Source of the DNA: Nonomuraea helvata
Lineage (GTDB): Bacteria; Actinomycetota; Actinomycetes; Streptosporangiales; Streptosporangiaceae
Direction: 5' to 3'
Assembly: GCF_039535785.1 (NCBI RefSeq)
Contig: NZ_BAAAXV010000009.1
Coordinates: 1,984,001-2,048,000, forward strand
DNA length: 64,000 nucleotides
Shown in pieces: positions 31,274-39,336 of this stretch. Numbering within the stretch: position 1 is the first letter of the stretch; every line of letters begins with the position of its first letter. A program made the position numbers and the translations under genes. Under the pieces are notes generated by a model. It saw only the letters and a program-made list of their open reading frames with translations. It had not been told where the DNA came from and ran no database searches.

Positions 31274-31741
31274 ATGACCATGCTGCGATCAGCTCGTCGG
31301 AGCCGGATGCAGTACGCCTGGCCGCTGCACGACGACGCCCGGACGGTTGGTCACGCAAGAGCGATCATCCGCGATGAATTGTCGGCACTCTCCCTTTGTT
31401 CGGATCTCGTTGACGACGCCGTCCTCATGGTGAGCGAACTGATCACCAATGCCCTCATGTACGGCGACGGCCCGTACGAACTGGCCCTGCACGTCGATGC
31501 CAGGGAGATCATGTGCCTGGTCGTGGACAGCAGTCCGCTGCTGCCGCAGCCGTCGCCACCGGACGTGGGAGCCGAGCACGGGCGCGGGCTGCGGATCATC
31601 GCCCGGCTCTCCGACGGCTTCTACGGCTGCCACCCTCAGCGCTACGTCACGCATCCCGACCTGGTCGGCAAGGCGACCTGGTTCGCGCTGCCGCGGAGCG
31701 GGGCGACCGGGAACGTGGTGCCGCTGAGAGCGGGGACGTAA
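31274..31741 (+). CDS. RsbW-like ATP-binding protein (anti-sigma/serine kinase HATPase)
   Basis: 155 residues from ATG 31274, with GGAAAGAG upstream; an upstream in-frame TTG is less likely. The GHKL ATPase core has the N box VSELITNALMYGDG (near residues 52-65), a D-box in LVVDSSP, and the G-box EHGRGLRIIARL. Single-domain proteins of this kind are frequent in streptomycete-type actinomycetes. They act as anti-sigma or anti-anti-sigma switching kinases. No sigma factor or STAS partner lies adjacent, so the target is unknown. Confidence 0.88.
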   Translation: MTMLRSARRSRMQYAWPLHDDARTVGHARAIIRDELSALSLCSDLVDDAVLMVSELITNALMYGDGPYELALHVDAREIMCLVVDSSPLLPQPSPPDVGAEHGRGLRIIARLSDGFYGCHPQRYVTHPDLVGKATWFALPRSGATGNVVPLRAGT

Positions 31742-31862
31742 AGAGGCGGGATTAAATGTCAGGAAAAATAGGGACTTTCGGACAGAAGCCGGTTAAGGTG
31801 TCAGCCGCAAGCTGGGGATGATCTTCGTCGAGGACGGAGCCCCGGCCAGTTCTGGAGGCTGA
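31742..31862 (+). promoter_or_regulatory. 5' leader of the beta-helix gene with one hairpin
   Basis: Within this 121-base gap GCTGGGG (31811-31817) can pair with CCCCGGC (31840-31846), with one G-T wobble, around a 22-base loop. The start region of the secreted protein follows with TGGAGG ahead of its ATG. I looked for a known riboswitch core such as the actinobacterial c-di-AMP type and did not find one. Confidence 0.3.
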
Positions 31863-33197
31863 ATGTCAGGCTGGAACCTGCGGACCGGCGCGACGGCGGC
31901 GGCACTCACGCTCGCCGCAACCACGCTCGCCACGACAGTGGCCACGGGCACCGCATCGGCGGCCGCCAACGCCCACTACGTGGACTCCGTCAACGGCAAC
32001 GACTCCGCCGACGGCAAAACGGAGGCCACCGCGTGGAAGACCCTCACCAGGGCGTCGGCGGCGAACCTGGAGCCCGGCTCCCAACTGCTGCTGAAGCGCG
32101 GCAGCAGGTGGAAAGGGCAGCAGCTCAGTATCACCGAATCGGGCATCACCGTTGACGCGTACGGCACGAGTGCCGCCAGACCGATCGTCGCCGGGAACAC
32201 CGAGGCCTGCGTGGACCTGGGGGGCTCCGAGAACCAGGTCTACAACCTGCAGATCGGCCTGCCGCAGGACGACGGTCGCTGCTCGTGGGCCGGGATCAAG
32301 GTGCGGGGCAACGACAACGTCGTCGAGCGCAACTACATCACCGGCGCCGCGGCCGGCGTCTACATCGCGCCCAAGGCGGCCAACACCGCGGTGACGGCCA
32401 ACGAGTTCGTGGACAACAACCACATGAGCAAGAACACCGAGGAGCCGCGCAACGACGACTCGGGTGCGTTCGCGATCCTCGTCCAGGGCGACAGCTCCAA
32501 CATCGGCTGGAACGAGATCCGCGGCTCGATCGCGTCCAGCTACGACTACGGGATGGACGGCGCGGCCGTGGAGATCTTCCTCGGCTCCGACAACTACATC
32601 CACCACAACATCGCGGTGGACAACGAGACCTTCACGGAGCTCGGCACCAGCAGGGAGGTCAACCCGGACGGCAGCCCCGCCGACCCCGACGGCACCTCGG
32701 GCAACGTCTTCGAGTACAACGTGATCACCGGCCCCAAGACCGGCGCGGCCCTGGTGACCCGCGGCCCGCAGGAGCCCGGCCAGGACCCCGACCCGAACGG
32801 ACCCGTGTTCGGCACCGTGTTCCGCAACAACACCGTGTACCTGACCCAGGCCGAGTCCCAGGGCGTGGTCTGCGACGCCGGCTGCACCAACGCCCACCTG
32901 TCGATGTCGCAGAACATCATCCAGGCCGTGTGGAAGACCGCCTACGGCCCGAACGTCACCGACAGCCACCACAACGTGTTCTTCGGCGCCCGCCAGCACC
33001 AGATGGGCGGCACGAACAACGTCACGGCCGACCCGCGGTTCAACCTCACGGACCCGGACCACCCGCTGAGCCTGCGAGCCGGCAGCCCGGCCATCGACCT
33101 CGGCATCAAGAAGTTCAACGACATGGACGTGACCGGGCGGGCGATCGACGGCAGCGACGGCGCCGTCGACGCGGGAGCCTACGAGTACGACAAGTAA
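31863..33197 (+). CDS. Secreted right-handed parallel beta-helix protein
   Basis: 444 residues. A Sec signal peptide (about 1-35) ends at TASAAA. The mature part begins with AHYVDSVNGNDSADGKTEATAWKTL, a typical start of pectate-lyase-like beta-helix proteins. It continues with repeated coils that carry asparagine ladders, for example GNDNVVERNYITG, SNIGWNEIRG and SDNYIHHNIAVDNETF. The C terminus GAYEYDK is common in the class. It probably binds or cleaves a polysaccharide outside the cell, but the catalytic residues are not identifiable by eye. The neighbours do not suggest a substrate. Confidence 0.85.
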   Translation: MSGWNLRTGATAAALTLAATTLATTVATGTASAAANAHYVDSVNGNDSADGKTEATAWKTLTRASAANLEPGSQLLLKRGSRWKGQQLSITESGITVDAYGTSAARPIVAGNTEACVDLGGSENQVYNLQIGLPQDDGRCSWAGIKVRGNDNVVERNYITGAAAGVYIAPKAANTAVTANEFVDNNHMSKNTEEPRNDDSGAFAILVQGDSSNIGWNEIRGSIASSYDYGMDGAAVEIFLGSDNYIHHNIAVDNETFTELGTSREVNPDGSPADPDGTSGNVFEYNVITGPKTGAALVTRGPQEPGQDPDPNGPVFGTVFRNNTVYLTQAESQGVVCDAGCTNAHLSMSQNIIQAVWKTAYGPNVTDSHHNVFFGARQHQMGGTNNVTADPRFNLTDPDHPLSLRAGSPAIDLGIKKFNDMDVTGRAIDGSDGAVDAGAYEYDK

Positions 33198-33227
33198 AAC
33201 CTGCGATTTGTCGCCGCCGTCCTCTAC

Positions 33228-33256
33228 TCTCCCGATCAGTTGATCAAGACGGGAGA
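33228..33256 (+). promoter_or_regulatory. Nested palindrome covering the WGR ribosome site
   Basis: TCTCCCG (33228-33234) pairs with CGGGAGA (33250-33256), and inside it GATCA (33234-33238) pairs with TGATC (33241-33245). The right arm contains the Shine-Dalgarno GGGAGA of the WGR gene at 33266. The element could be an operator or a hairpin that hides the ribosome site. Confidence 0.5.
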
Positions 33257-33265
33257 AGTACGGAC

Positions 33266-33463
33266 ATGACCTACCTGGAGCTGTCGGAGGACGGCGGCGG
33301 ATCGCACAAGTTCTACGAGGTGACCGTGGCGGGCACCAGCGTCACCATCACCTACGGGCGCATCGGCGAGGCCGGCCAGACCAAGGTCACCAACTTCCCC
33401 ACCGAGGCCAAGGCCCAGGCGGCGGCGGACAAGAAGATCGGCGAGAAGACCCGCAAGGGGTAG
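33266..33463 (+). CDS. WGR-domain protein, truncated 5' part of a broken WGR/beta-propeller gene
   Basis: 65 residues forming a whole WGR domain (YLELSEDGGGSHKFYEVTVA, then ITYGRIGEAGQTKV and TKAQAAADKKIGEKTRKG). It stops at TAG 33461-33463. Past this stop the same frame continues APAVRGVRQRRAITHR, which looks like the natural continuation, so the TAG is probably a nonsense mutation of a tyrosine codon. Homology then ends near 33511 at a mobile-element scar, and the remaining part resumes at 33765. In related actinomycetes, as I recall, WGR and the propeller form one protein. The WGR piece may still be made. Confidence 0.75.
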   Translation: MTYLELSEDGGGSHKFYEVTVAGTSVTITYGRIGEAGQTKVTNFPTEAKAQAAADKKIGEKTRKG

Positions 33464-33511
33464 GCGCCGGCGGTGCGCGGGGTGCGCCAGCGCCGGGCCA
33501 TCACCCACAGG

Positions 33512-33764
33512 ACATCGCCAGCACTCGCTCCATCATAACTCCTTGCACTCGCTTGGCGACTTTGGGTATGGTTTGAGCGATCGAACAGGAAGGCGATAGC
33601 CAAGCCCATCGGGAGATCGTGTCCTTGTCGGTACAGCTAGGCCGCTGGAACGGCGGTGACAGCGCGTGGAGACTCGAGGTTGCACGAGTCGGTGAAGCGC
33701 GAACCCCCGCACCTAAGGGTGACGGGAAGAATCTCCACCGTTAACCCGGTGGAGAGGAGTTCAA
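33512..33764 (+). mobile_element. Decayed IS200/IS605-IS607-type (TnpB) element with intact right end
   Basis: This 253-base stretch interrupts the WGR/propeller gene. Its right boundary is sharp: AGGAGTTCAA ends at 33764 and the propeller sequence WLDIHDG begins at 33765. Before it lie stacked hairpins of the omega-RNA type, and one frame reads ARGDSRLHESVKREPPHLR, like the C-terminal tail of actinomycete TnpB proteins. No tnpA or full tnpB is left. The left boundary near 33512 is inferred from where the WGR frame loses sense. About 90 codons of the host gene seem lost on the left side. Confidence 0.65.
33655..33764 (+). ncRNA. Orphan TnpB omega-RNA (right-end RNA)
   Basis: Three hairpins are visible: GACTCG/CGAGTC (about 33672-33691), CCCCGCACC paired with GGGTGACGGG (about 33704-33726, imperfect), and CTCCACC/GGTGGAG (about 33733-33754). 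The RNA ends with AGGAGTTCAA, the form seen at the right ends of TnpB elements, after which the guide is taken from flanking DNA. Here the guide would begin TGGCTGGACATCCACG. The 5' limit is not determined. No TnpB protein is encoded nearby. Confidence 0.55.
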
Positions 33765-34634
33765 TGGCTGGACATCCACGACGGCATGCTCGGCGTCTCG
33801 GACCGTGCGGGCGGGGCCACCATGATCGACTACGAGGACGAGTTCCAGTGGTCGCGCAAGGGCAGCGGCGACTCCGCCTGGATGGTCAGGTGCGACGACG
33901 ACTCCGTCTACCACGGGCACTCGAAAGGTGTCGCTCGCTACGACGCGCAGGACGGGATGCCCATCTGGCAGACGTCCCTCAACGAGCAGGTGCTGTTCGG
34001 CTGGCAGGAGGCGCACTCCGTCTACGCGGGCACCGCGCGCGGCTCCGTGGGCAGCGTGATCCGCCTGGCCAAGGGCGACGGCCGGATCGAAGCCGTCTAC
34101 CGGTGCGACGGCTCCGTCTACTCCTGCGCCACCTCGCCCGGCGGCCGCCACGTCTTCGCGGGCGACAACGAGTCATCGGTCTACTGCTTCGACGCCTCGG
34201 GCGAGCGGCTGTGGAAGCTCGACACCGGTTGTGGCTCCGCGTTCTCCATGCAGTTCCTGGACGACCGGCTCTACATCGTCACCACTGACGGCACGCTGGC
34301 CTGCATCGACGCCAGCGAGGCGGCCATCGCCGCGGCCCGCTCGGGCAGCGTGCCGCAGCCGCTGGACGTCAAGGCGGCGGCCTCGCTGCAGGCGGTCGAG
34401 CCATCGGTCACGCTGGAGACCACCACCGACGCGGGCGACGGCGTGGTGGTGGAGTGCTTCCAGGAGGGCCAGCGGCTGCGGATCCGCGTGGTCAGCCCCG
34501 GCTACGAGTCCTGGAACGTGCAGTTCCCCAAGGACATCCGCGAGCCGGGAGCCCGCTACCTCGTCGACGGCCTGCGCTCGGCCGGGCGCGGCGGGTTCTA
34601 CCGCGCGTACGGGGAGATCCGGCGGCTGGTCTGA
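33765..34634 (+). pseudogene. Beta-propeller 3' fragment of the disrupted WGR protein
   Basis: The frame reads WLDIHDGMLGVSDRAGGATMIDYEDEF directly after the mobile-element end. It continues as an open frame of about 289 codons to TGA 34632-34634; the first ATG is 33786. Repeated units such as SVYHGHSKGVARYDAQDGMPIWQ, VFAGDNESSVYCFDASGERLWKL and LYIVTTDGTLACIDASE are blades of a PQQ/WD-type propeller. It is in a different frame from the WGR domain and lacks the first blades. A ribosome site plus ATG at the omega-RNA end (33764) is out of frame. Expression of a useful product is doubtful. Confidence 0.75.
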
Positions 34635-34638
34635 GACT

Positions 34639-36006
34639 TCACCCGCGTCTGCCCGGACGGACCACCGCCAGCACCAGCAGGCCCGCGACGAGGCCCGTGG
34701 CGGCGCTCGCCCGGTAGACGTCGTTCAGCGCGGCGTACGGGGCCTGGTCACCCTGGTACAGGATGCCGAGCACGGCGATGCCGAGCGCGTAGCCGAGCTG
34801 CCTGACCGTGTTGACCGTGCCCGCGGCCATGCCCGCGCGCTGCGGCGGCACGTACAGCATGACAGCGGAGTTGAGCGGGGGGAGGGCCAGCCCCACGCCG
34901 AGGCCCGTCACGACCAGTCCCGGCGCCAGCGCGATCGAGGTCGAGTCCTGGTCGAGCATGCCCTGGAGCAACGCGCCCACGCCGATCAGCAGCAGCCCGC
35001 AGCCGATCCCGGCGCGGGCGGGCAGCCGGGGGAACAGGCGCGAGACGGCCACCGAGACCACCAGGGAGGTGGCGGCCATCGGCGTCAGCGCCAGCCCCGC
35101 GTCCACCGGGCCGAGCCTGAGGGCCCCCTGCAGCCAGATCGAGGTGAAGGCCAGGCAGGCGAACGCGGCCGGCATCAGCAGCATGGCCCCCGCCATGATC
35201 CCGCTGTACGACCGGTTGGCGAACAGCCGCAGGTCCAGCATGGGGTGGGTGCCGCGCGTCTCGATGACGACGAAGGCCGCGAGCGCCACCGCCGCCCCGG
35301 ACAGCGGCACGAGCGCCTGCTTCGCCGTCCAGCCGTGCTGCCCGGCCTCGATGAGCCCGTACGTGAGGGCGCCCGCGGCGACCGTGAACGTGACCATGCC
35401 CGGCCAGTCGAGCCGGCCCTTCCCGGGCAGGCGCGACTCCTCGACCGTGCGCAGGGTGAGCCAGCCGGCGGCCAGGCTGATGGGCAGGTTCACCAGGAAG
35501 ATGGCCCGCCAGTGCAGGTGCTCGGTGAGCAGGCCGCCGAGCACGGGTGCGACGGCCGCGGCGGCGCCGTTGACGCCGCCCCACACGCCGAACGCGATGC
35601 CGCGCTGCCTGCCGTGGTAGGTGGCGCTGATGACGGCCAGGGTCGTGGCCATCATGGCGGCCCCGCCCACGCCCTGGACCACGCGCGCCGCCAGCAGCAC
35701 GCCGCCGCTGGGAGCCAGGCCGCAGGCCAGGGAGGCCAGCGCGAACACGGCCAGCGCCCCCAGGAGCACCTTCCGCCGCCCGGCGTGGTCGGCGAAGGAG
35801 CCGGCGGCGAGCAGCAGAGCGGCCAGGGCCAGCGCGTAGCCGTCCAGTAACCACTGGATGCCGGTGAACGTCATGCCGAGATCGGCGGTGATGTGGGGCA
35901 GCGCGACCATGACGATGGTCACGTCGACGAGAAGCATGAAGGCGCCGAGACAGGCGGCCACCAGGGGCCACCAGCTGGTCGTCGTCGCCTCGGAAGTCTG
36001 GGTCAT
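34639..36006 (-). CDS. MFS drug exporter (DHA2/EmrB-QacA family)
   Basis: 455 residues from ATG 36006 (MTQTSEATTTSWWPLVAACLG). The frame extends further upstream only as out-of-context arginine/serine-rich sequence. The family motif LLVDVTIVMVALPHITADLG follows the first membrane segment, and GRRKVLLGALAVFALASLACG forms motif A. About 14 hydrophobic segments cover the length. It should export a drug or metabolite with protons. It is divergent from a tandem Lrp/AsnC regulator, with CGCCA/TGGCG repeats in the 79-base promoter. Confidence 0.92.
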   Translation of the reverse strand: MTQTSEATTTSWWPLVAACLGAFMLLVDVTIVMVALPHITADLGMTFTGIQWLLDGYALALAALLLAAGSFADHAGRRKVLLGALAVFALASLACGLAPSGGVLLAARVVQGVGGAAMMATTLAVISATYHGRQRGIAFGVWGGVNGAAAAVAPVLGGLLTEHLHWRAIFLVNLPISLAAGWLTLRTVEESRLPGKGRLDWPGMVTFTVAAGALTYGLIEAGQHGWTAKQALVPLSGAAVALAAFVVIETRGTHPMLDLRLFANRSYSGIMAGAMLLMPAAFACLAFTSIWLQGALRLGPVDAGLALTPMAATSLVVSVAVSRLFPRLPARAGIGCGLLLIGVGALLQGMLDQDSTSIALAPGLVVTGLGVGLALPPLNSAVMLYVPPQRAGMAAGTVNTVRQLGYALGIAVLGILYQGDQAPYAALNDVYRASAATGLVAGLLVLAVVRPGRRG

Positions 36007-36085
36007 GGCGACTACGTTCGGGCCTGCCTGCTGATATTCGCCAGCTAATGCGCGGATCTTGGCGTTTTCCCGCGCGGGATAGCCT

Positions 36086-37072
36086 GTGCTGGTGGAAATC
36101 ATCGAGCTGGACGAGGTGGACCGGGGGCTGCTGCACGCGTTGCAGGTGGACGGGCGGGCCTCGTTCAGCCACATCGGAGAGGTGCTCGGCGTGTCCGACC
36201 AGCGGGTGGCCCGCCGCTACCGGCGGCTGCGTTCCAGCGGCACGGTCCGGGTGGTCGGCGTCGTGGACGGGCGGCGGGTCGGATACGAGTCATGGTCGAT
36301 ACGGCTGCGGTGCACGCCTGACGCGGCGGTCTCGATCGCCGAGGCGCTCGGACGGCGCCCCGACACGTTCTGGGTGCACCTGCTGTCCGGCGGTACCGAG
36401 ATCTCCTGCACCACGATCCAGCGCACGGCGAAGGAGCGCCAGTCGCTGCTGCTGGGCAGGCTGGCGCGGACGGATCGCGTGCTGTCGGTCACGGCGCACA
36501 GGAGCATCCACATGTTCGCCGGCGGCTGGTCCGGCTGGATGGGGAAGGCCGTGCTGTCGCCCGAGCAGGAGGCGGCGCTGATGGCGGGACGCGGGTTCGC
36601 CCGTCATGGCGGGGAGGAGCCGATCACTCCTGGGCCCGGCGACGACGCGCTGCTGGAGGCGCTGTCGCGGGACGGCCGCGCGGGCTACGCCGACCTGGCC
36701 GCGGCGACAGGCTGGTCGGAGTCGACGGTCAGGCGCCGCATGGAGCAGCTCTGCGCGGCGGGCTCGATCTTCTTCCACCTCGACGTGCTCCCCGCGCTGC
36801 TGGGCAAACGGGTGGAAGCACAGCTGTGGATGTCGGTGCCGCCGGCCGAGCTGGACGCGACCGGGCGGGCGCTGGCCGGGCATCCGGAGGTCGCGTTCGT
36901 GGGCGCGACGACGGGCCCCGCCAACCTGATCGCCAACGTCGTGTGCGACGACGACACGGCGTTCTACCGCTACCTGACCGAGAGCCTGGGCGCGCTGCCC
37001 GCGATCGGGCACATCGAGACCGCGCCGATCATCAGGACCATCAAGCGGTTCGGGGCCGTGCTCCCCCTCTGA
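36086..37072 (+). CDS. Tandem Lrp/AsnC family regulator (two units fused)
   Basis: 328 residues from GTG 36086 or GTG 36092. Two Lrp-type units lie in one chain. The first helix-turn-helix is DRGLLHALQVDGRASFSHIGEVLGVSDQRVARR (about 11-43) with a ligand domain to about 150. The second is DDALLEALSRDGRAGYADLAAATGWSESTVRRR (about 187-219) with a final RAM-like domain ending IGHIETAPIIRTIKRFG. Single-domain Lrp proteins are about 150 residues, so this is a covalent dimer. It is divergent from the exporter and probably controls it. Confidence 0.9.
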   Translation: MLVEIIELDEVDRGLLHALQVDGRASFSHIGEVLGVSDQRVARRYRRLRSSGTVRVVGVVDGRRVGYESWSIRLRCTPDAAVSIAEALGRRPDTFWVHLLSGGTEISCTTIQRTAKERQSLLLGRLARTDRVLSVTAHRSIHMFAGGWSGWMGKAVLSPEQEAALMAGRGFARHGGEEPITPGPGDDALLEALSRDGRAGYADLAAATGWSESTVRRRMEQLCAAGSIFFHLDVLPALLGKRVEAQLWMSVPPAELDATGRALAGHPEVAFVGATTGPANLIANVVCDDDTAFYRYLTESLGALPAIGHIETAPIIRTIKRFGAVLPL

Positions 37073-37122
37073 GGTTCTGCCGGGATTCACCGCCCTGCGC
37101 CGAGCGGCCCGATAATCGAGGC

Positions 37123-39333
37123 GTGCACCGGCCAACCAGGCGCTCGTTCCTGCGGCTCGGCGGCGTGACCGCGGCCGGGGCGGTCGGTGCGCTGGTGCCC
37201 GCCGAGGCGGCGCACACGCCCGACGACTCGTTCGTACGATTACGCCGCCGCTGGCGGGAGGTGGCGGCGGGGGCCGGGTACGACCCGGCGGCGGAGCCGT
37301 ACCGGACCTGGCTGGCCCGGCTGGGCAGGCGCGCCGCCCGCTACCGTGACACCATGGCCCCCGGCCGGGCCTCGCTCTGGCCGGACCAGGCGTTCCCGTC
37401 CTTCGTGGCGACGCCGCGGCGGCTGCGTGACATGGCGCACGCGTACGTGCTGGAGGGCACCGGCCTGACCGGCGATCCGGGCCTGGCGGCTGCCGTCGTG
37501 GCAGGCGTGGACCACTACCGGCGGCACGTGTACGCGGCGGGCGCCGACGCGGTGGGCAACTGGTGGCACTGGCAGATCGGCGTGCCGAAGTCGCTGCTCG
37601 ACACGGCCGTGCTGGTCGAGCTGCCCGAACCGCAGGGCGCGGCGTTGCGGGAGGCGGTCGATCACTTCGTCCCCGAAAGCCGGCTCGGCGACTACAGCGG
37701 CACCAGTACCGGGGCCAACCGCGTGGACCTGTGCGTGGTGATGCTGCTGCGGGCCATGCTCGGGTCCGACTACGGCAGGGCCGAGCTGGCGGTCTCCGCG
37801 CTCGCGCCGGTGTTCCGGCTCGTCGGGGACGGCGATGGGTTCTACCGGGACGGGTCGTTCATCCAGCACACGTACGTGCCGTACCAGGGCGCCTACGGAG
37901 TGACGCTGCTGTCGGGGCTGGCGACGCTGTTCGCGGTGCTCAGGGGCTCGCCCTGGGAGGTCTCCGACCAGAACGTGTTCGACATGGTCGAGCGGTCGTT
38001 CGCGCCCTTCGTCCTGGACGGCGCCTGCATGGACCTGGTCCGCGGCAGGGGAGTCGGCAGGAGGCCGTTCGGCGACCACGAGAAGGGGCGGGAGATCGCC
38101 GCGGCGGTCCTGCTGCTGGGGGAGAGCGCCCCGGCCGCCGAGCGGGCCCGCTGGCAGGCCATGGTCAAGGGCTGGGCGGCACGCGACACGTACCGGCCGA
38201 TGCCGGCGCATCCCGAGCCCGCCTTCCACGCCCGGCTGGCCGCGATCATGGACGACGACGCCGTGCCCGCGGCGGCGGAGCCCGTCGGGCACCGGCTGCT
38301 GCCGATGAGCGCCAGGGCCGTGCACCGCAGGCCGGGCTGGTGCGCGGCGCTCAGCATGGCCTCGGCCAGGATCGGCCACTACGAGCACGGCAATGGCGAG
38401 AACCTACGCGGCTGGCACACCGGCTCGGGAATGCTCTACTGGTGGGCCGAGGGCCACGGCGACCAGTACTCCGACTCCTTCTGGCCCACCGTGGACCCCT
38501 ACCGGCTGCCCGGCACGACCGTCTCCACACGCAGGCTGCCCGACGGCGCGGGCGAGGCATGGGGCGACACGTGCCCGCCGGGGCGCTGGGTCGGCGGGGC
38601 CACCGATGGCACGTACGCGACCGTCGGCCAGCACCTGAACGGGCTGGAGAGCACGCTGGAGGCGGTCAAGTCCTGGTTCTTCCTCGACGACGCGATCGTG
38701 TGCCTCGGCGCGGGCATCACCGCGGAGGACGGCGTGCCCGTCGAGACGGTCATGGACAACCGCAGGACCAGCGCTTCTCTGACGGTTCAGGAAGGCTGGG
38801 CCCACCTGGACGGCCACGGCGGCTATGTCGTGCGCCGGCCGTTCCGCACGCTGCGCGAGCGCCGCACCGGCGGCGGCGTGACCCGCGACTACGTGACGCT
38901 CTGGCTCGATCACGGCGTCGATCCCCGCGCGGCCGGATACGTCTACCTGCTCCTGCCCGGCGCGAGCCAGGAGGAGACCGGCCGCAGGGCCGCCGACCCC
39001 GGCTGGGTGCGCGTGCTCGCCAACACCGCGCGCGTGCAAGCCGTCCACGTGCCCTCACTGGGGATCATCGCGGCCAACTTCTGGCAGCCCGTGGCCGTCG
39101 GCGGCCTGAGCGCCTCCGCGCCCTGCGCGGTGCTGGTGCGCGACGGCGGCGGCACGGCCACGGTGACCGTGTCGGACCCCCGATGCGACCTCGACGAGCT
39201 GGCCGTGACGTGGGCGCGGCCGGTGGCCGGGCTGATCGGCGGCGGCGCCCGACTGACCGGCTCCACGCTCACGTTCGGCGGGCTGAGCGGTCAGGAGGGC
39301 GCCTCGAGGACCGTCACCGTGCGGCTCGGCTGA
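37123..39333 (+). CDS. Tat-exported polysaccharide lyase family 8 (hyaluronate/chondroitin/xanthan lyase-like)
   Basis: About 736 residues from GTG 37123. A twin-arginine signal RPTRRSFLRLGG opens the protein, with cleavage likely after PAEAA. The alpha/alpha toroid follows, with NWWHWQIGVPKSLLDTAVL (conserved Asn region near 145) and FIQHTYVPYQGAYGVTLLSG, which holds the catalytic His and Tyr (near 247-255). Beta-sandwich domains follow (HGNGENLRGWHTGSGMLYWW, then LDDAIVCLGAGI). It cleaves uronic-acid polysaccharides by beta-elimination outside the cell. A sugar ABC importer lies 2 kb on, but on the other strand. Confidence 0.9.
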   Translation: MHRPTRRSFLRLGGVTAAGAVGALVPAEAAHTPDDSFVRLRRRWREVAAGAGYDPAAEPYRTWLARLGRRAARYRDTMAPGRASLWPDQAFPSFVATPRRLRDMAHAYVLEGTGLTGDPGLAAAVVAGVDHYRRHVYAAGADAVGNWWHWQIGVPKSLLDTAVLVELPEPQGAALREAVDHFVPESRLGDYSGTSTGANRVDLCVVMLLRAMLGSDYGRAELAVSALAPVFRLVGDGDGFYRDGSFIQHTYVPYQGAYGVTLLSGLATLFAVLRGSPWEVSDQNVFDMVERSFAPFVLDGACMDLVRGRGVGRRPFGDHEKGREIAAAVLLLGESAPAAERARWQAMVKGWAARDTYRPMPAHPEPAFHARLAAIMDDDAVPAAAEPVGHRLLPMSARAVHRRPGWCAALSMASARIGHYEHGNGENLRGWHTGSGMLYWWAEGHGDQYSDSFWPTVDPYRLPGTTVSTRRLPDGAGEAWGDTCPPGRWVGGATDGTYATVGQHLNGLESTLEAVKSWFFLDDAIVCLGAGITAEDGVPVETVMDNRRTSASLTVQEGWAHLDGHGGYVVRRPFRTLRERRTGGGVTRDYVTLWLDHGVDPRAAGYVYLLLPGASQEETGRRAADPGWVRVLANTARVQAVHVPSLGIIAANFWQPVAVGGLSASAPCAVLVRDGGGTATVTVSDPRCDLDELAVTWARPVAGLIGGGARLTGSTLTFGGLSGQEGASRTVTVRLG

Positions 39334-39336
39334 GCG

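Noticed and set aside
31742..31862. A c-di-AMP or other riboswitch before the secreted beta-helix gene
   Set aside because: A hairpin is possible, but none of the conserved core segments of a known class could be found.
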